A program made the position numbers and the translations under genes. Positions 24,878 to 32,937 of a stretch of 64,000 nucleotides of DNA are shown here, piece by piece (the stretch's first letter is position 1; each line of letters starts with the position of its first letter). The notes below the pieces were generated by a model, which had not been told where the DNA came from, did no database searches, and was given only the letters and a program-made list of their open reading frames with translations. The DNA is from Cellulomonas palmilytica (lineage in GTDB: Bacteria; Actinomycetota; Actinomycetes; Actinomycetales; Cellulomonadaceae), in contig NZ_CP062221.1 of NCBI RefSeq assembly GCF_021590045.1, forward strand, positions 434,001-498,000, given 5' to 3'.

Positions 24878-25234
24878 TCAGGTGGTGAGGGTCAGGCCCA
24901 GGAGGGCGGCGGCCAGGCTCGCGACGAGCATGCCCGCCGCGTGCAGGAGCGCCGCGCGGGCGCGGCCCGCGCGCAGCAGACGGGCGGCCTCGACGCTCGC
25001 CGTGGAGAACGTCGAGTAGCCGCCGAGGAAGCCGACACCCAGCACCTCGCCGACGTCGCTGCCCGCCGCGATCCCCCCGGTCACCAGCCCGAGCAGGAAG
25101 CACGCGGTGACGTTCACGACGAGCGTGCCCATCGGCACCGAGAGCCGGCGGCTGCGGCGTGCGACGAACGAGTCGACCTCGAATCGCGCGACCGCCCCGA
25201 GCCCGCCCGCGAGCGCGAGCAGCAGCGCGGTCAC
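24878..25234 (-). CDS. crcB: fluoride channel subunit CrcB/Fluc, second copy
   Basis: A 118-residue four-helix membrane protein that exports fluoride. Family marks: GGLGAVARFEVD in helix 1, the helix-2 asparagine in VVNVTACFLLG, and GFLGGYSTFSTASVE, the broken helix 3 with the Phe box and Na+ site. Short length and motifs are standard. It starts GTG at 25234, overlapping the stop of the upstream crcB by GTGA. Actinobacteria often encode two Fluc subunits that assemble as a heterodimer; the adjacent pair fits that. No fluoride riboswitch is seen before the operon. Confidence 0.92.
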   Translation of the reverse strand: MTALLLALAGGLGAVARFEVDSFVARRSRRLSVPMGTLVVNVTACFLLGLVTGGIAAGSDVGEVLGVGFLGGYSTFSTASVEAARLLRAGRARAALLHAAGMLVASLAAALLGLTLTT

Positions 25235-25722
25235 GCGACGGTCCCCTGCGCACGACGAGCACGCGCGCGGCGGTGCAGGCGGTCCGCGAGGACCAGGCCG
25301 AGCACGGCGGCCAGCACCCCGACGACGACGCTCGCCAGCGGGTACGCCACCGCGAGCAGGCGCTCGCCGTCGTCACCGAGCCGCTGCACCTCGAGCACGA
25401 ACGTGGAGTACGTGGTGAACCCGCCCAGCACGCCCGTGCCGCAGCCGAGGCGCACGGCCCGCCGCGGGCCCTCGTCGGCGCCGCGCCCCGCGAGCCCGCC
25501 GAGCAGCAGCCCGAGCGCGCACGACCCCACCACGTTGATCGCGAACGTGACCCACGGCCATCCGGCCGGCCGTGCGAGCGCGTGCTCGAGCGCGAAGCGC
25601 GCAGACGTGCCGAGCGCACCGCCGACGAGCACGAGGCCGATGAGCATCAGGTGCTCGCGCCGGCCCATGGGCGCGCCCGTCGTCGGGACCGTCGGGTGGG
25701 CCGGGTGATGCGGGTGCGTCAT
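25231..25722 (-). CDS. crcB: fluoride channel subunit CrcB/Fluc, first copy
   Basis: A 163-residue Fluc subunit. A His-rich cytoplasmic N-terminus (MTHPHHPAHP) precedes four helices with ALGTSARF, INVVGSCALG and GVLGGFTTYSTFVLE. A basic tail (RLHRRARARRAQG) follows. The N-terminal extension is longer than usual for the family, and its histidines could bind metal. It starts at ATG 25722, overlapping the stop of the TusA-like gene (ATGA), and ends overlapping the second crcB (GTGA). It is likely to form a heterodimeric channel with the next gene product. Confidence 0.92.
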   Translation of the reverse strand: MTHPHHPAHPTVPTTGAPMGRREHLMLIGLVLVGGALGTSARFALEHALARPAGWPWVTFAINVVGSCALGLLLGGLAGRGADEGPRRAVRLGCGTGVLGGFTTYSTFVLEVQRLGDDGERLLAVAYPLASVVVGVLAAVLGLVLADRLHRRARARRAQGTVA

Positions 25723-26006
25723 GCCGCTCCTCCCGCGCGCCGCCACGGGTTCGCCGGGTCGGTCGCGGTCGGGGCGGCCGTGACGCGCACGGCGTACGTG
25801 GGCGTCGCCGCGATCGGCTCGACCGTGCCGAGGTACTCGTGACCGGTCATCCGGCACCACACCGGCAGGTCGATGGGGGCGATCGGGTCGCTCGTGGACA
25901 GGTGGACCACCGTGCCCTCGGCGAGCTCGGCGACGCGCGCGCGCAGCAGGACGAGCAGGCGCGCGCACCCCAGGTCCCCGCCCTCGATCACCACCACGTC
26001 GGACAC
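25719..26006 (-). CDS. TusA-like sulfur-carrier domain protein
   Basis: A 95-residue cytoplasmic protein with the TusA/SirA fold order: beta strand VVVIEGGD, then GCARLLVLLRARVAELA (helix 1), then EGTVVHLSTSDPIAPIDLPVWCRMTGHEYLG. The active cysteine would be Cys14, but the family motif Cys-Pro-x-Pro reads Cys-Ala-Arg-Leu. So sulfur relay is possible but the usual prolines are absent. A second cysteine is in WCRMTGH. GTG at 26006, with GAAGAT 7 nt before. It is first of an operon with two crcB genes (ATGA overlap), an unexpected combination. Confidence 0.75.
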   Translation of the reverse strand: MSDVVVIEGGDLGCARLLVLLRARVAELAEGTVVHLSTSDPIAPIDLPVWCRMTGHEYLGTVEPIAATPTYAVRVTAAPTATDPANPWRRAGGAA

Positions 26007-26051
26007 GGCCCCGATCTTCCCATCACCCGCACCGCCCGCCATGCTGTCCGC

Positions 26052-26357
26052 GTGGACGAGCGACAGACACGGACGTTCCTGGCGGCGGCGGCGTTCGGGC
26101 TGCTCCTCGCGGCGGGCGGCGCGGTGGCGGTGTGGTTCGCGGTGCGCGGCGAGGACACCGCGAGCCTCGAGGGGTGGTTCGCGTACGCCCCGCTCTCGAC
26201 CGACACGACCGCCGAGGAGGTCGACGGGTACGCGCTGGTGGACCCGGTCTCGGACGTGCTCCTGTGGGCCGGGGTCGCGCTGGTCGCGCTCGGTGCGGGA
26301 CTCGCGGGGCTGTTCGGGGGACTCGCTCTCGCGCGTCGCAGCGCACCCTCGGCCTGA
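26052..26357 (+). CDS. two-helix membrane protein of unknown function
   Basis: A 101-residue protein with two hydrophobic helices (about 8-28 and 68-92) flanking a polar extracytoplasmic loop of about 40 residues (RGEDTASLEGWFAYAPLSTD). It starts at GTG 26052 with CATGCT 6 nt before it, a weaker version of the local -10. Divergent from the TusA-crcB operon and followed closely by the flavin oxidoreductase gene. Not recognised. Confidence 0.7.
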   Translation: MDERQTRTFLAAAAFGLLLAAGGAVAVWFAVRGEDTASLEGWFAYAPLSTDTTAEEVDGYALVDPVSDVLLWAGVALVALGAGLAGLFGGLALARRSAPSA

Positions 26358-26372
26358 CGCGATGATGCGGGC

Positions 26373-27332
26373 ATGAGCTCGCACCGGTCGCCGTCCGTCG
26401 GCGTGATCCTGCCCCGTGACCTGCCCGCGGCGGACGTCCTGCCGTTCGCCCGTCGCGCCGACGGGCTCGGGTTCGCGGAGCTCTGGGTCGTCGAGGACCT
26501 GGGCTTCCGCGGGGGCGTCGCGCAGACCGCCGCGGTGCTCGCGGCCACGCGGGACGTCCACGTCGGTATCGGCATCCTGCCCGCGGCGGTGCGCAACGTC
26601 GCGTTCGCCGCGATGGAGGTGGCGACGCTCGCGCAGCTGTTCCCGGGTCGGGTGACGGTCGGCCTCGGCCACGGGATGCCCGGGTGGATGCGCGCGGCCG
26701 GCGCGTGGCCCGCCCGGCCGCTGACGCTGCTGACCGCGTACACGCGCGCGCTGCAGGCGCTGCTGCACGGCCGGACGGTGTCCGACGAGGCGCTGGGCCT
26801 CACGGACGTCGCGCTCGACCCGTCGTCGGTGCCGGACGTCGTGCCGGACGTGCTGCTCGGGGTGCGCGGGGCGCGGTCGCTGGCCGCCGCGGGGCAGGTG
26901 GCGCAGGGCACGGTCCTCGCCGAGCCGACCACGCCGCAGTACGTGCGCGCCGCGCTCGCGCAGGCCGCACCCGCCGGGCCGCACCGGGTCGTCGGCTACA
27001 ACGTCGGCGCGGTCGCCGACGACGTCGCGGCCGCGCTGGCCACCGCACGCCCCGGCCTGGCCTGGATCGGCGACCCCGACTGGGCGCCGCACCTCGTCGG
27101 GCTCCCGTTCGCCGAGGACCTCGCGCACCTGCGCGCGGGCTCCGCGACCCGCGAGGCGTTCGCGGCGGCGCTGCCCGACGCGTGGGTCACGCAGCTCGCG
27201 CTCGCCGGGACGCCGGAGCAGGTGCGCGCACGCCTGGCCGAGCTCGGCGCGGCGGGCCTGACGACCGCGCTCGCGTTCCCGGCGGGTCCCGACCCGGTGG
27301 AGGCGCTCGCGTCGCTCGCGCGCGTCCTGTGA
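26373..27332 (+). CDS. LLM-class flavin-dependent oxidoreductase
   Basis: A 319-residue luciferase-like (beta/alpha)8 enzyme that uses F420 or FMN. Signs: SVGVILPRDLPAADVLPFARRADGLGFAELWVVED at the N-terminus in two blocks, ATRDVHVGIGILPAAVRN (strand 3), LFPGRVTVGLGHGMPGWMR (the conserved GxGHG turn) and LLGVRGARSLAAAGQVAQGTVLAE. Length and motifs are normal. The substrate is unknown. Start at ATG 26373, 15 nt after the preceding gene. Confidence 0.88.
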   Translation: MSSHRSPSVGVILPRDLPAADVLPFARRADGLGFAELWVVEDLGFRGGVAQTAAVLAATRDVHVGIGILPAAVRNVAFAAMEVATLAQLFPGRVTVGLGHGMPGWMRAAGAWPARPLTLLTAYTRALQALLHGRTVSDEALGLTDVALDPSSVPDVVPDVLLGVRGARSLAAAGQVAQGTVLAEPTTPQYVRAALAQAAPAGPHRVVGYNVGAVADDVAAALATARPGLAWIGDPDWAPHLVGLPFAEDLAHLRAGSATREAFAAALPDAWVTQLALAGTPEQVRARLAELGAAGLTTALAFPAGPDPVEALASLARVL

Positions 27333-27395
27333 CCGGCGCCGCGGGACGGGCGCGACCCGCGCCGCCCGGGCTTCCCGACGCGTCGCGGCCCGGCC

Positions 27396-27401
27396 TAGGC
27401 T
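27396..27401 (+). promoter_or_regulatory. -10 hexamer TAGGCT of the cation efflux gene
   Basis: TAGGCT lies 7 nt before the ATG at 27409. Leaderless. Confidence 0.5.
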
Positions 27402-27408
27402 CGGCCGC

Positions 27409-28347
27409 ATGACGGGCTCGGCTCCCGGGCCTGCGAGCCACGGTCACCATCACCATCACGACGACGCGAACCGCACGCGCCTCGCGGTGGCGTTCGGCGT
27501 CACGGCGACGATCCTGCTCGCGCAGGCCGTCGGCGCGCTGCTCACGGGCTCGCTCGCGCTGCTCGTCGACACCGCGCACATGCTGACCGACGCGGCGGGC
27601 CTGGCGATCGCGCTCGTCGCGGCGACCCTCGCGGCCCGCCCGCCCACCGCGCGCCGCACGTGGGGGTTCCGCCGCGCGGAGGTGCTCGCGGCGCTCGCGC
27701 AGTCCGCGGTGCTGCTCGCCGTGGGCGTGTACGTGCTGGTCGAGGGCGTGCAGCGGCTGTTCGATCCGCCCGACGTCCCGGCGCGCGAGCTCGTCGTGTT
27801 CGGCGTCATCGGGCTCGTCGGGAACCTCGTGTCGCTCGCGGTGCTCGCGGGCGGGCGCTCGTCGAACCTCAACCTGCGCGCGGCGTTCCTCGAGGTGCTC
27901 AACGACGCGCTCGGGTCGGTCGGCGTGATCGTCGCGGCCGTGGTGATCGCGACCACCGGCTGGCAGCAGGCCGACGCCGTCGCCGGTCTGCTGATCGGCG
28001 CGCTGATCGTGCCGCGGGCGGTCACGATCCTGCGCGAGGCGACGTCCGTGCTGCTCGAGACGACCCCGCCGGGCCTCGACCTCGAGGACGTGCGCCGCCA
28101 CCTGCTCGGTGTCGACCACGTGATCGACGTGCACGACCTGCACGCCTCGCTCATCGCGACGGGGCTGCCGGTGCTGTCCGCGCACGTCGTCGTGGACGCG
28201 CCGTGCTTCACCTCAGGGCACGTGCCCCACATCCTCGACACGCTGCAGGAGTGCGTCGCGACGCACTTCGACGTCGCGGTCGAGCACTCGACGTTCCAGA
28301 TCGAGCCCGCGGCGCACGCCGCGCACGAGTCGCCCGGTCACCCGTAG
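27409..28347 (+). CDS. cation diffusion facilitator (zinc efflux, CzcD type)
   Basis: A 312-residue six-helix membrane transporter exporting Zn2+ or similar divalent cations by proton antiport. His-rich N-terminus (HGHHHHHDD). Helix 2 site HMLTDAAG and helix 5 site EVLNDALGSVGV give the His/Asp transport-site ligands. The WGFRRAEVLAAL stretch is typical of CDF. The cytoplasmic C-terminal domain (DVRRHLLGVDHVIDVHDLHA, EHSTFQIEP) carries the regulatory metal-binding ferredoxin-like fold. Leaderless ATG at 27409. No metal regulator gene is adjacent. Confidence 0.93.
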   Translation: MTGSAPGPASHGHHHHHDDANRTRLAVAFGVTATILLAQAVGALLTGSLALLVDTAHMLTDAAGLAIALVAATLAARPPTARRTWGFRRAEVLAALAQSAVLLAVGVYVLVEGVQRLFDPPDVPARELVVFGVIGLVGNLVSLAVLAGGRSSNLNLRAAFLEVLNDALGSVGVIVAAVVIATTGWQQADAVAGLLIGALIVPRAVTILREATSVLLETTPPGLDLEDVRRHLLGVDHVIDVHDLHASLIATGLPVLSAHVVVDAPCFTSGHVPHILDTLQECVATHFDVAVEHSTFQIEPAAHAAHESPGHP

Positions 28348-28348
28348 G

Positions 28349-28377
28349 CACCTGGCGCACACCTGGCGCACACCTGG
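28349..28377. repeat. 11-bp tandem repeat
   Basis: CACCTGGCGCA is present twice and then partly a third time, directly after the cation efflux stop codon and before the convergent pyruvyl transferase end. Confidence 0.65.
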
Positions 28378-28386
28378 GGGCGAACC

Positions 28387-29184
28387 TCAGTCGACGAGCG
28401 CGCCGGTCGTCCGCAGCTCGTCGGCCGTCGGGAACGCGAAGTCGTCCAGCGTGAGCTCGACCTCGAACGGGCTGGTCGGCTTGGCGGCGCGGATCGCGGC
28501 GTCCAGGTCCGGCGGCGTCGTCCACGGCAGGCCCACGGACGCGACGTAGTCGCGGTACTTGAGCTCGGGCTCCTCCGTGAGCGGCGCGACGAGCGTGACG
28601 GGGCGCCCGAGCGCGTGGGCGAAGATCAGCCCGTGCAGCGACGACGAGTACACGTGCTCGGCGCGCAGGATCTCGCGCACCAGCTCGCGCGGCGTGCAGT
28701 CGATGTCGATGACGGCCACGTCCGTGCGGTCCGCGTACTGCGGGCGCTCGCGGTAGTGCGGCACGAACACGACGCGCCCCGGCTCGGCGGGCACGGACGC
28801 GACGAGGTCGGCGTACATGACGCGCACGAGCAGGCCCGGGTCGTACTGGTAGCGGATGCCGCTCACGTCGTAGCCCGCCTCGCGCACGGCCTCGAACGTG
28901 AGCGGACCTCGCACGCCGAGGAACCGCACACCGGGGTTCTGCGCCGCCGGCGGGATCGGCGAGCCCTTGTGGCCCACGCCGGACACGACGTCGCCCGGCA
29001 GCACGCGGTGCACGATCGACCCGACGAGCAGCAGCCGCCCGCCGTTGTGCGCGGCGTTGCGCAGCCGCGCGCCGTACAGGTACTCCGCGAGGTCGTGGTT
29101 GAACACGTCCCCCGCGTTGCCGGCACGCCACGCCTTGCTCGTGCCGTTCTTGGTCGCGTCCCAGTAGAACGTCCTCAGCTCCAC
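28387..29184 (-). CDS. polysaccharide pyruvyl transferase family protein
   Basis: A 265-residue cytoplasmic GT-B-like enzyme that adds pyruvate to a sugar of an exopolysaccharide or secondary wall polymer. Marks: WRAGNAGDVFNHDLAEYL near the start, VGHKGSPIP, VRFLGVRGPLTFEA (the RGP block), YDPGLLVR, VVFVPHYRERPQY, and HVYSSSLHGLIFAHALGRPV with the conserved Ser-Leu-His-Gly. It starts at GTG 29184, inside the end of the upstream gene (10-nt overlap), so the two are translationally coupled and probably act on the same glycan. Confidence 0.88.
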   Translation of the reverse strand: MELRTFYWDATKNGTSKAWRAGNAGDVFNHDLAEYLYGARLRNAAHNGGRLLLVGSIVHRVLPGDVVSGVGHKGSPIPPAAQNPGVRFLGVRGPLTFEAVREAGYDVSGIRYQYDPGLLVRVMYADLVASVPAEPGRVVFVPHYRERPQYADRTDVAVIDIDCTPRELVREILRAEHVYSSSLHGLIFAHALGRPVTLVAPLTEEPELKYRDYVASVGLPWTTPPDLDAAIRAAKPTSPFEVELTLDDFAFPTADELRTTGALVD

Positions 29185-30119
29185 AGCTTCTGACTCGCCT
29201 TCACGATGCCGGGCTTCTTGTCGTTGATGCCGTAGCCGAGCAGGAACTCGCCGCCGACCTTGGTGATGCCGGAGAAGTACGTGGCGGACAGCAGGCGCGG
29301 GTTGTGGCGCCGGCGGTGCGGCAGCAGCGACGTCCACGAGTGGACGAGCCGTCGACGGCCGAGCCGCACGGTCGCGTCGGGCCGGCCGAGGTTGGTGAAC
29401 GTCGCGGGTCGGCCCATGTACATGAGGCGGCCCATGATGCGCCGCTTCTCGTGCACGATGCCGTAGTACTTGTTGCCGTCGCGGTGCAGCTGCGTGCCGA
29501 GCGCGTGCAGGTGCACCGGGCGCGGCTCGGACGCCGGGGGCAGCCGCCAGAACTTGAGGTCCTCGTCGCGGCCCAGGGTCCCGCCCGTGTGCTTGAGCAG
29601 GATGAGCGGCTCCACCTGGTAGACCACGCCGATCCCGCCGTCGGGGTGCACGAAGAACACCCAGTTCTTCTCCTGCCGGCGGCGCTTGCGGACCACGCAG
29701 CGCTGCGGCGGGCACAGCTCGGGCGCGACGCGCATGACGTAGATGTCGTTCTTCGCGTCGCCCTTGACGGAGCCGGTGTTGAACGTGACGTACGCGCGCC
29801 CGCTCACGACGAACAGCTTGGGGTCCGCCACGATCGGCACGCCGTGCGCGGTGCCGTGCGCGGTGAGGTCGACGATCTCGCCGGGGTTGCCGCCGTCGAG
29901 GTCGACCGACGTGTAGTACGAGCGGAACGGGCGGGTCGCGCCCTCGTGCGGCAGCGCGCGCCACGCGACGTGCAGGCGCTCGCCGATGCGCACGACGGAG
30001 ACGTTGAAGACGTTGACCTGGCCGGCGCGGGCCGTCAGCTCCTGGAGCCAGCCCACGCGTTCCTTGTCCGTCCGTCGTCCGACGAAGTGGAGGTTGCGCA
30101 GTGCGCGAAGGGAGGGCAC
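29175..30119 (-). CDS. unknown protein, possible five-bladed propeller, coupled to pyruvyl transferase
   Basis: A 314-residue protein without signal peptide or membrane helix. Its repeated short strands (VNVFNVSVVRIGERLHVAW, RSYYTSVDLDGG, PKLFVVSGRAYVTFNTG, WVFFVHPDGGIGVVYQ, PHNPRLLSATYFSG-like C-terminus and GGEFLLGYGIND) suggest a beta-propeller like GH43/GH130-type enzymes, but I cannot confirm catalytic residues. Overlap with the pyruvyl transferase gene suggests a job in making or trimming the same surface glycan. GTG at 30119 with GAATCT 6 nt before it. Confidence 0.6.
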   Translation of the reverse strand: MPSLRALRNLHFVGRRTDKERVGWLQELTARAGQVNVFNVSVVRIGERLHVAWRALPHEGATRPFRSYYTSVDLDGGNPGEIVDLTAHGTAHGVPIVADPKLFVVSGRAYVTFNTGSVKGDAKNDIYVMRVAPELCPPQRCVVRKRRRQEKNWVFFVHPDGGIGVVYQVEPLILLKHTGGTLGRDEDLKFWRLPPASEPRPVHLHALGTQLHRDGNKYYGIVHEKRRIMGRLMYMGRPATFTNLGRPDATVRLGRRRLVHSWTSLLPHRRRHNPRLLSATYFSGITKVGGEFLLGYGINDKKPGIVKASQKLWS

Positions 30120-30221
30120 GCCGTGAGATTCCTGTCCACCGTGAGGGCTCGGACTGCCCGAGCGGGGTCAGACTACCGGCCCGTCGCGCGGGCCCCCACG
30201 GGCGTCCGGCGCGCGTGCCCG

Positions 30222-31442
30222 TCACGACTGGGGAGCGCGGTCCTCCCGGGGCAGCTTCCACAGCGTGTACGCGAGCGCCAGCAGCGCGGTCGCGACGAGC
30301 AGCATGAGACCGACGGTGTAGGAGTGCGCGGCCTCGTCGTACGTCGCGCCCATGACGAGCGGCGGGAAGTACCCGCCGAGCCCGCCGGCCGCACCGACGA
30401 CGCCCGTGACCGCACCCACGCGGTCCGCGGGTGCGCGACGCGCGACCCACGCGAACACCCCGCCTGCCCCGAGCCCGAGGAAGAACGCCATGGCCACGAA
30501 GTCGAGGCCCGCGGGGATCTCGGGCGCGGGCTGGAACGCCATGACGACGGCGGACGCCGCGGCCCCCGCGAGCGAGACGACGACGACGAGCTTGGGGTGC
30601 GTGCGGTCCGACAGCACACCGCCGATGGGCCGCGCGACGACCGCCGCGATCGCGAAGCCCGCGGTGCGGGTCCCTGCACCCGCGAGGTCGAACTCGTACA
30701 CGTCCTTGAGGTACGTCGGCAGGTACGTCGAGAACGCGACGAACCCGCCGAACGTCACGGCGTACAGGAACGACATCTGCCAGGTCACGGCCAGCTTCGC
30801 GGCGGCGGCGAGCTTGGGCAGCACGGCCTGCGTGCTGGGCGTCCACCCCGGGGCGTCGCGCGCGAGCAGCCAGACGAGCGCGCCCGTCACCGCGAGCGCC
30901 ACGGCGACGATCACGTGCGCCGGCACGTACCCGAACCACTGCACGAACCGCGGCGTGAAGAACGCCGACAGCGCGGTTCCGCCCATCCCGGCGCCGAACA
31001 CGCCGGTCGCGAAGCCGCGCCGGGCGGGCTCGTACCAGGCGTTGACGAACGGCACGCCCGCCGCGAACGACGTCCCGGCGATGCCCAGCAGGAACCCGAA
31101 CACCAGCAGCAGCGCGTACGAGCGCTGCTCGCCGGCCCACGCGACGAGCAGCACCGGCGGCACCGACGCGACGCACAGGACCGACAGCATGAGGCGGCCG
31201 CCGTACCGGTCGGTGAGCGCGCCGACCGGGATGCGCCCGACCGCGCCGACGAGCACGGGCGTCGCCACCAGCAGCGACTTCTGGCTCGCGGACAGGCCGA
31301 GCTCCTCGGTGTAGCGGACCGCGAGCGGGCCGACGATCGCCCACGCCCAGAACGTGATGGCGAACGCCCAGGTGGCGAGCGCCAGGTTCAGCGCGCGACC
31401 GGTCGTGGCCGCGGTGGGTGCGCTCGTCGTCGATGCGCTCAT
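30222..31442 (-). CDS. narK: nitrate/nitrite transporter NarK
   Basis: A 406-residue major facilitator protein with 12 helices, NarK type: GLSASQKSLLVATPVLVGAVGRIP at the first loop, RYGGRLML, then GTSFAAGVPFVNAWYEPARR and GFATGVFGAGMGGTALSAF (first nitrate signature), and LGLGAGGVFAWVARRAP with VTGVVGAAGGLGGYFPPLVMG (second signature). It moves nitrate in and nitrite out for the reductase encoded by the genes just upstream. ATG at 31442 behind GGAG, 56 nt after narI, same strand; last gene of the nar operon. Confidence 0.93.
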   Translation of the reverse strand: MSASTTSAPTAATTGRALNLALATWAFAITFWAWAIVGPLAVRYTEELGLSASQKSLLVATPVLVGAVGRIPVGALTDRYGGRLMLSVLCVASVPPVLLVAWAGEQRSYALLLVFGFLLGIAGTSFAAGVPFVNAWYEPARRGFATGVFGAGMGGTALSAFFTPRFVQWFGYVPAHVIVAVALAVTGALVWLLARDAPGWTPSTQAVLPKLAAAAKLAVTWQMSFLYAVTFGGFVAFSTYLPTYLKDVYEFDLAGAGTRTAGFAIAAVVARPIGGVLSDRTHPKLVVVVSLAGAAASAVVMAFQPAPEIPAGLDFVAMAFFLGLGAGGVFAWVARRAPADRVGAVTGVVGAAGGLGGYFPPLVMGATYDEAAHSYTVGLMLLVATALLALAYTLWKLPREDRAPQS

Positions 31443-31498
31443 GGGTGCTCCAGCGGTGAGGGGCTCGGCGGTGGGCCTGGCTCGGGAACGGGTGGGCG

Positions 31499-32254
31499 TC
31501 AGCGGGTCGAGCGGTCGCGGTCCCGGGTGCCCACGGGCTCCCACCCGCGCCGCGGCGCGGACGCGCCGGGCACGGGCCGCCGGTCGCGGCTGCGGTAGAC
31601 CACGTACGGCCGGAACAGGTAGTGCAGGGGTGCGGTGAACGCGTGGACGAGCCGGGTGAACGGGAACAGCAGGATCAGGCCCAGCCCGAGGAGCACGTGC
31701 AGGTGGAACTGCAGCGGGGCCGACGCCATGGCGTCGACGTCGGGACGCAGCGTGAACAGCGAGCGGAACCACGGCGAGACGGACTCGCGGTAGTTGTGCG
31801 CCTCGTGGCCCGCGGTGAACGCGATCGTCGTGACGACGAGCCCGGTGACGATCGCCGTGGTCAGCACGGCGTACATGAGCTTGTCGTTGCGCGTCGTCGC
31901 CATGAACACCGGGCCGGTGCGGCGGCGCCGCACGATGAGGATGACGATCCCCGCGAGCGTGCCGATGCCGGCCAGCGTGCCGATGCCGAGCGCACCCGCG
32001 TGGTACATGTCCTCGGTCACGCCCACCGCGTCCGTCCACGACTCCGGGATCAGGAGCCCGACGACGTGCCCGACGATCACGAACAGCAGCCCGAAGTGGA
32101 ACAGCGGCGACCCGATGCGCAGCAGCTTCGACTCGTACAGCTGCGACGAGCGCGTGGTCCAGCCGAACTGGTCGTAGCGGTAGCGCCACACCAGCCCGCC
32201 GACGAACGTCACGACGACGAGGTAGGGCAGCACGCCCCACAGGACGACGTCCAT
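31499..32254 (-). CDS. narI: respiratory nitrate reductase gamma subunit
   Basis: A 251-residue membrane cytochrome b subunit with five helices. It oxidises menaquinol at the outer face and passes electrons through two b-hemes to NarH. Helices begin VLWGVLPYLVVVTFVGGLVWRYRYDQFG (in two blocks), FHFGLLFVIVGHVVGL supplies heme-ligand His, and LQFHLHVLLGLGLILLFPFTRLVHAFTAP in the last helices supplies the others. The C-terminus YRSRDRRPVPG is cytoplasmic. ATG at 32254 overlaps the narJ stop (ATGA). Confidence 0.95.
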   Translation of the reverse strand: MDVVLWGVLPYLVVVTFVGGLVWRYRYDQFGWTTRSSQLYESKLLRIGSPLFHFGLLFVIVGHVVGLLIPESWTDAVGVTEDMYHAGALGIGTLAGIGTLAGIVILIVRRRRTGPVFMATTRNDKLMYAVLTTAIVTGLVVTTIAFTAGHEAHNYRESVSPWFRSLFTLRPDVDAMASAPLQFHLHVLLGLGLILLFPFTRLVHAFTAPLHYLFRPYVVYRSRDRRPVPGASAPRRGWEPVGTRDRDRSTR

Positions 32255-32937
32255 CAGGACCTCCCGGACTCGGTGAGCGGCAGCAGCCGCGGGTCGGCGG
32301 CGTCGAGGCCGACGCTCTCGGCGGGCGGACCCGCGGCGGCCATGCGGTGCACCGCGGCCTTGTCGGCGGGTGACGGGCCGGGCAGCGTGGCGCACACGGC
32401 CTCGAGCACGCCCGCGTACGGCGTGCCCGCCTCGATGAGCGCGAACCGCGTGAGCTCGAGGCTCGCGCGGTACTCCTGCAGCAGCGCGGCGCCGTCGTCG
32501 GGGTCCGCGAGCGCCGCGTACTCCAGCACGAGCGGCAGGTGGTCGGGCAGCTCGCCGCGCGTGTCCACGAGGAAGCCGGACGCGCGGTACCGCTCCTTGA
32601 ACCCGGCGAGCACCTCGCCGCGGCGGCGCGTGTCGCCGTCGGTCCAGTACGACAGGTACAGCGCCTGCTTGCGGGACAGGTCGAACAGGTGCACGTAGTC
32701 CGACTGGAGCTGCGCGAGCGGCGTCGCGGCCGCGTGGTCGAGGAACGTGCGCAGGCCGTCGCGCGCGCGTCCGGCGGGCAGCTCGTCGACCGCGGCCGCG
32801 AGCAGAGGAAGACGTTCGACGAGCGCCTCGTCGGGGTACGCGAGGCACCACGACGACGCCTGGTGCACGACCCGCGGGACCGCGTCGGGGATCCCGGTCG
32901 GCGGGCCGGCCGACCGGCTGCGGGTGCGGAGCCTCAT
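32254..32937 (-). CDS. narJ: nitrate reductase molybdenum-cofactor assembly chaperone
   Basis: A 227-residue all-helical cytoplasmic chaperone (TorD/NarJ family) that holds NarG while the molybdopterin cofactor is inserted. Typical: VHQASSWCLAYPDEALVERLP, LQSDYVHLFDLSRKQALYLSYWTDGDTRRRGE (the Y.x.FD.....LY.s signature) and LPDHLPLVLEYAAL. Overlaps: ATGA with narH upstream and with narI downstream, giving coupled translation of the last three nar subunits. Confidence 0.95.
   Translation of the reverse strand: MRLRTRSRSAGPPTGIPDAVPRVVHQASSWCLAYPDEALVERLPLLAAAVDELPAGRARDGLRTFLDHAAATPLAQLQSDYVHLFDLSRKQALYLSYWTDGDTRRRGEVLAGFKERYRASGFLVDTRGELPDHLPLVLEYAALADPDDGAALLQEYRASLELTRFALIEAGTPYAGVLEAVCATLPGPSPADKAAVHRMAAAGPPAESVGLDAADPRLLPLTESGRS

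Noticed and set aside
25723..26100. Fluoride riboswitch before the crcB operon
   Set aside because: Neither the conserved GGCGAUGG-type start nor the pseudoknot layout is present, and the operon begins with a leaderless TusA-like gene.
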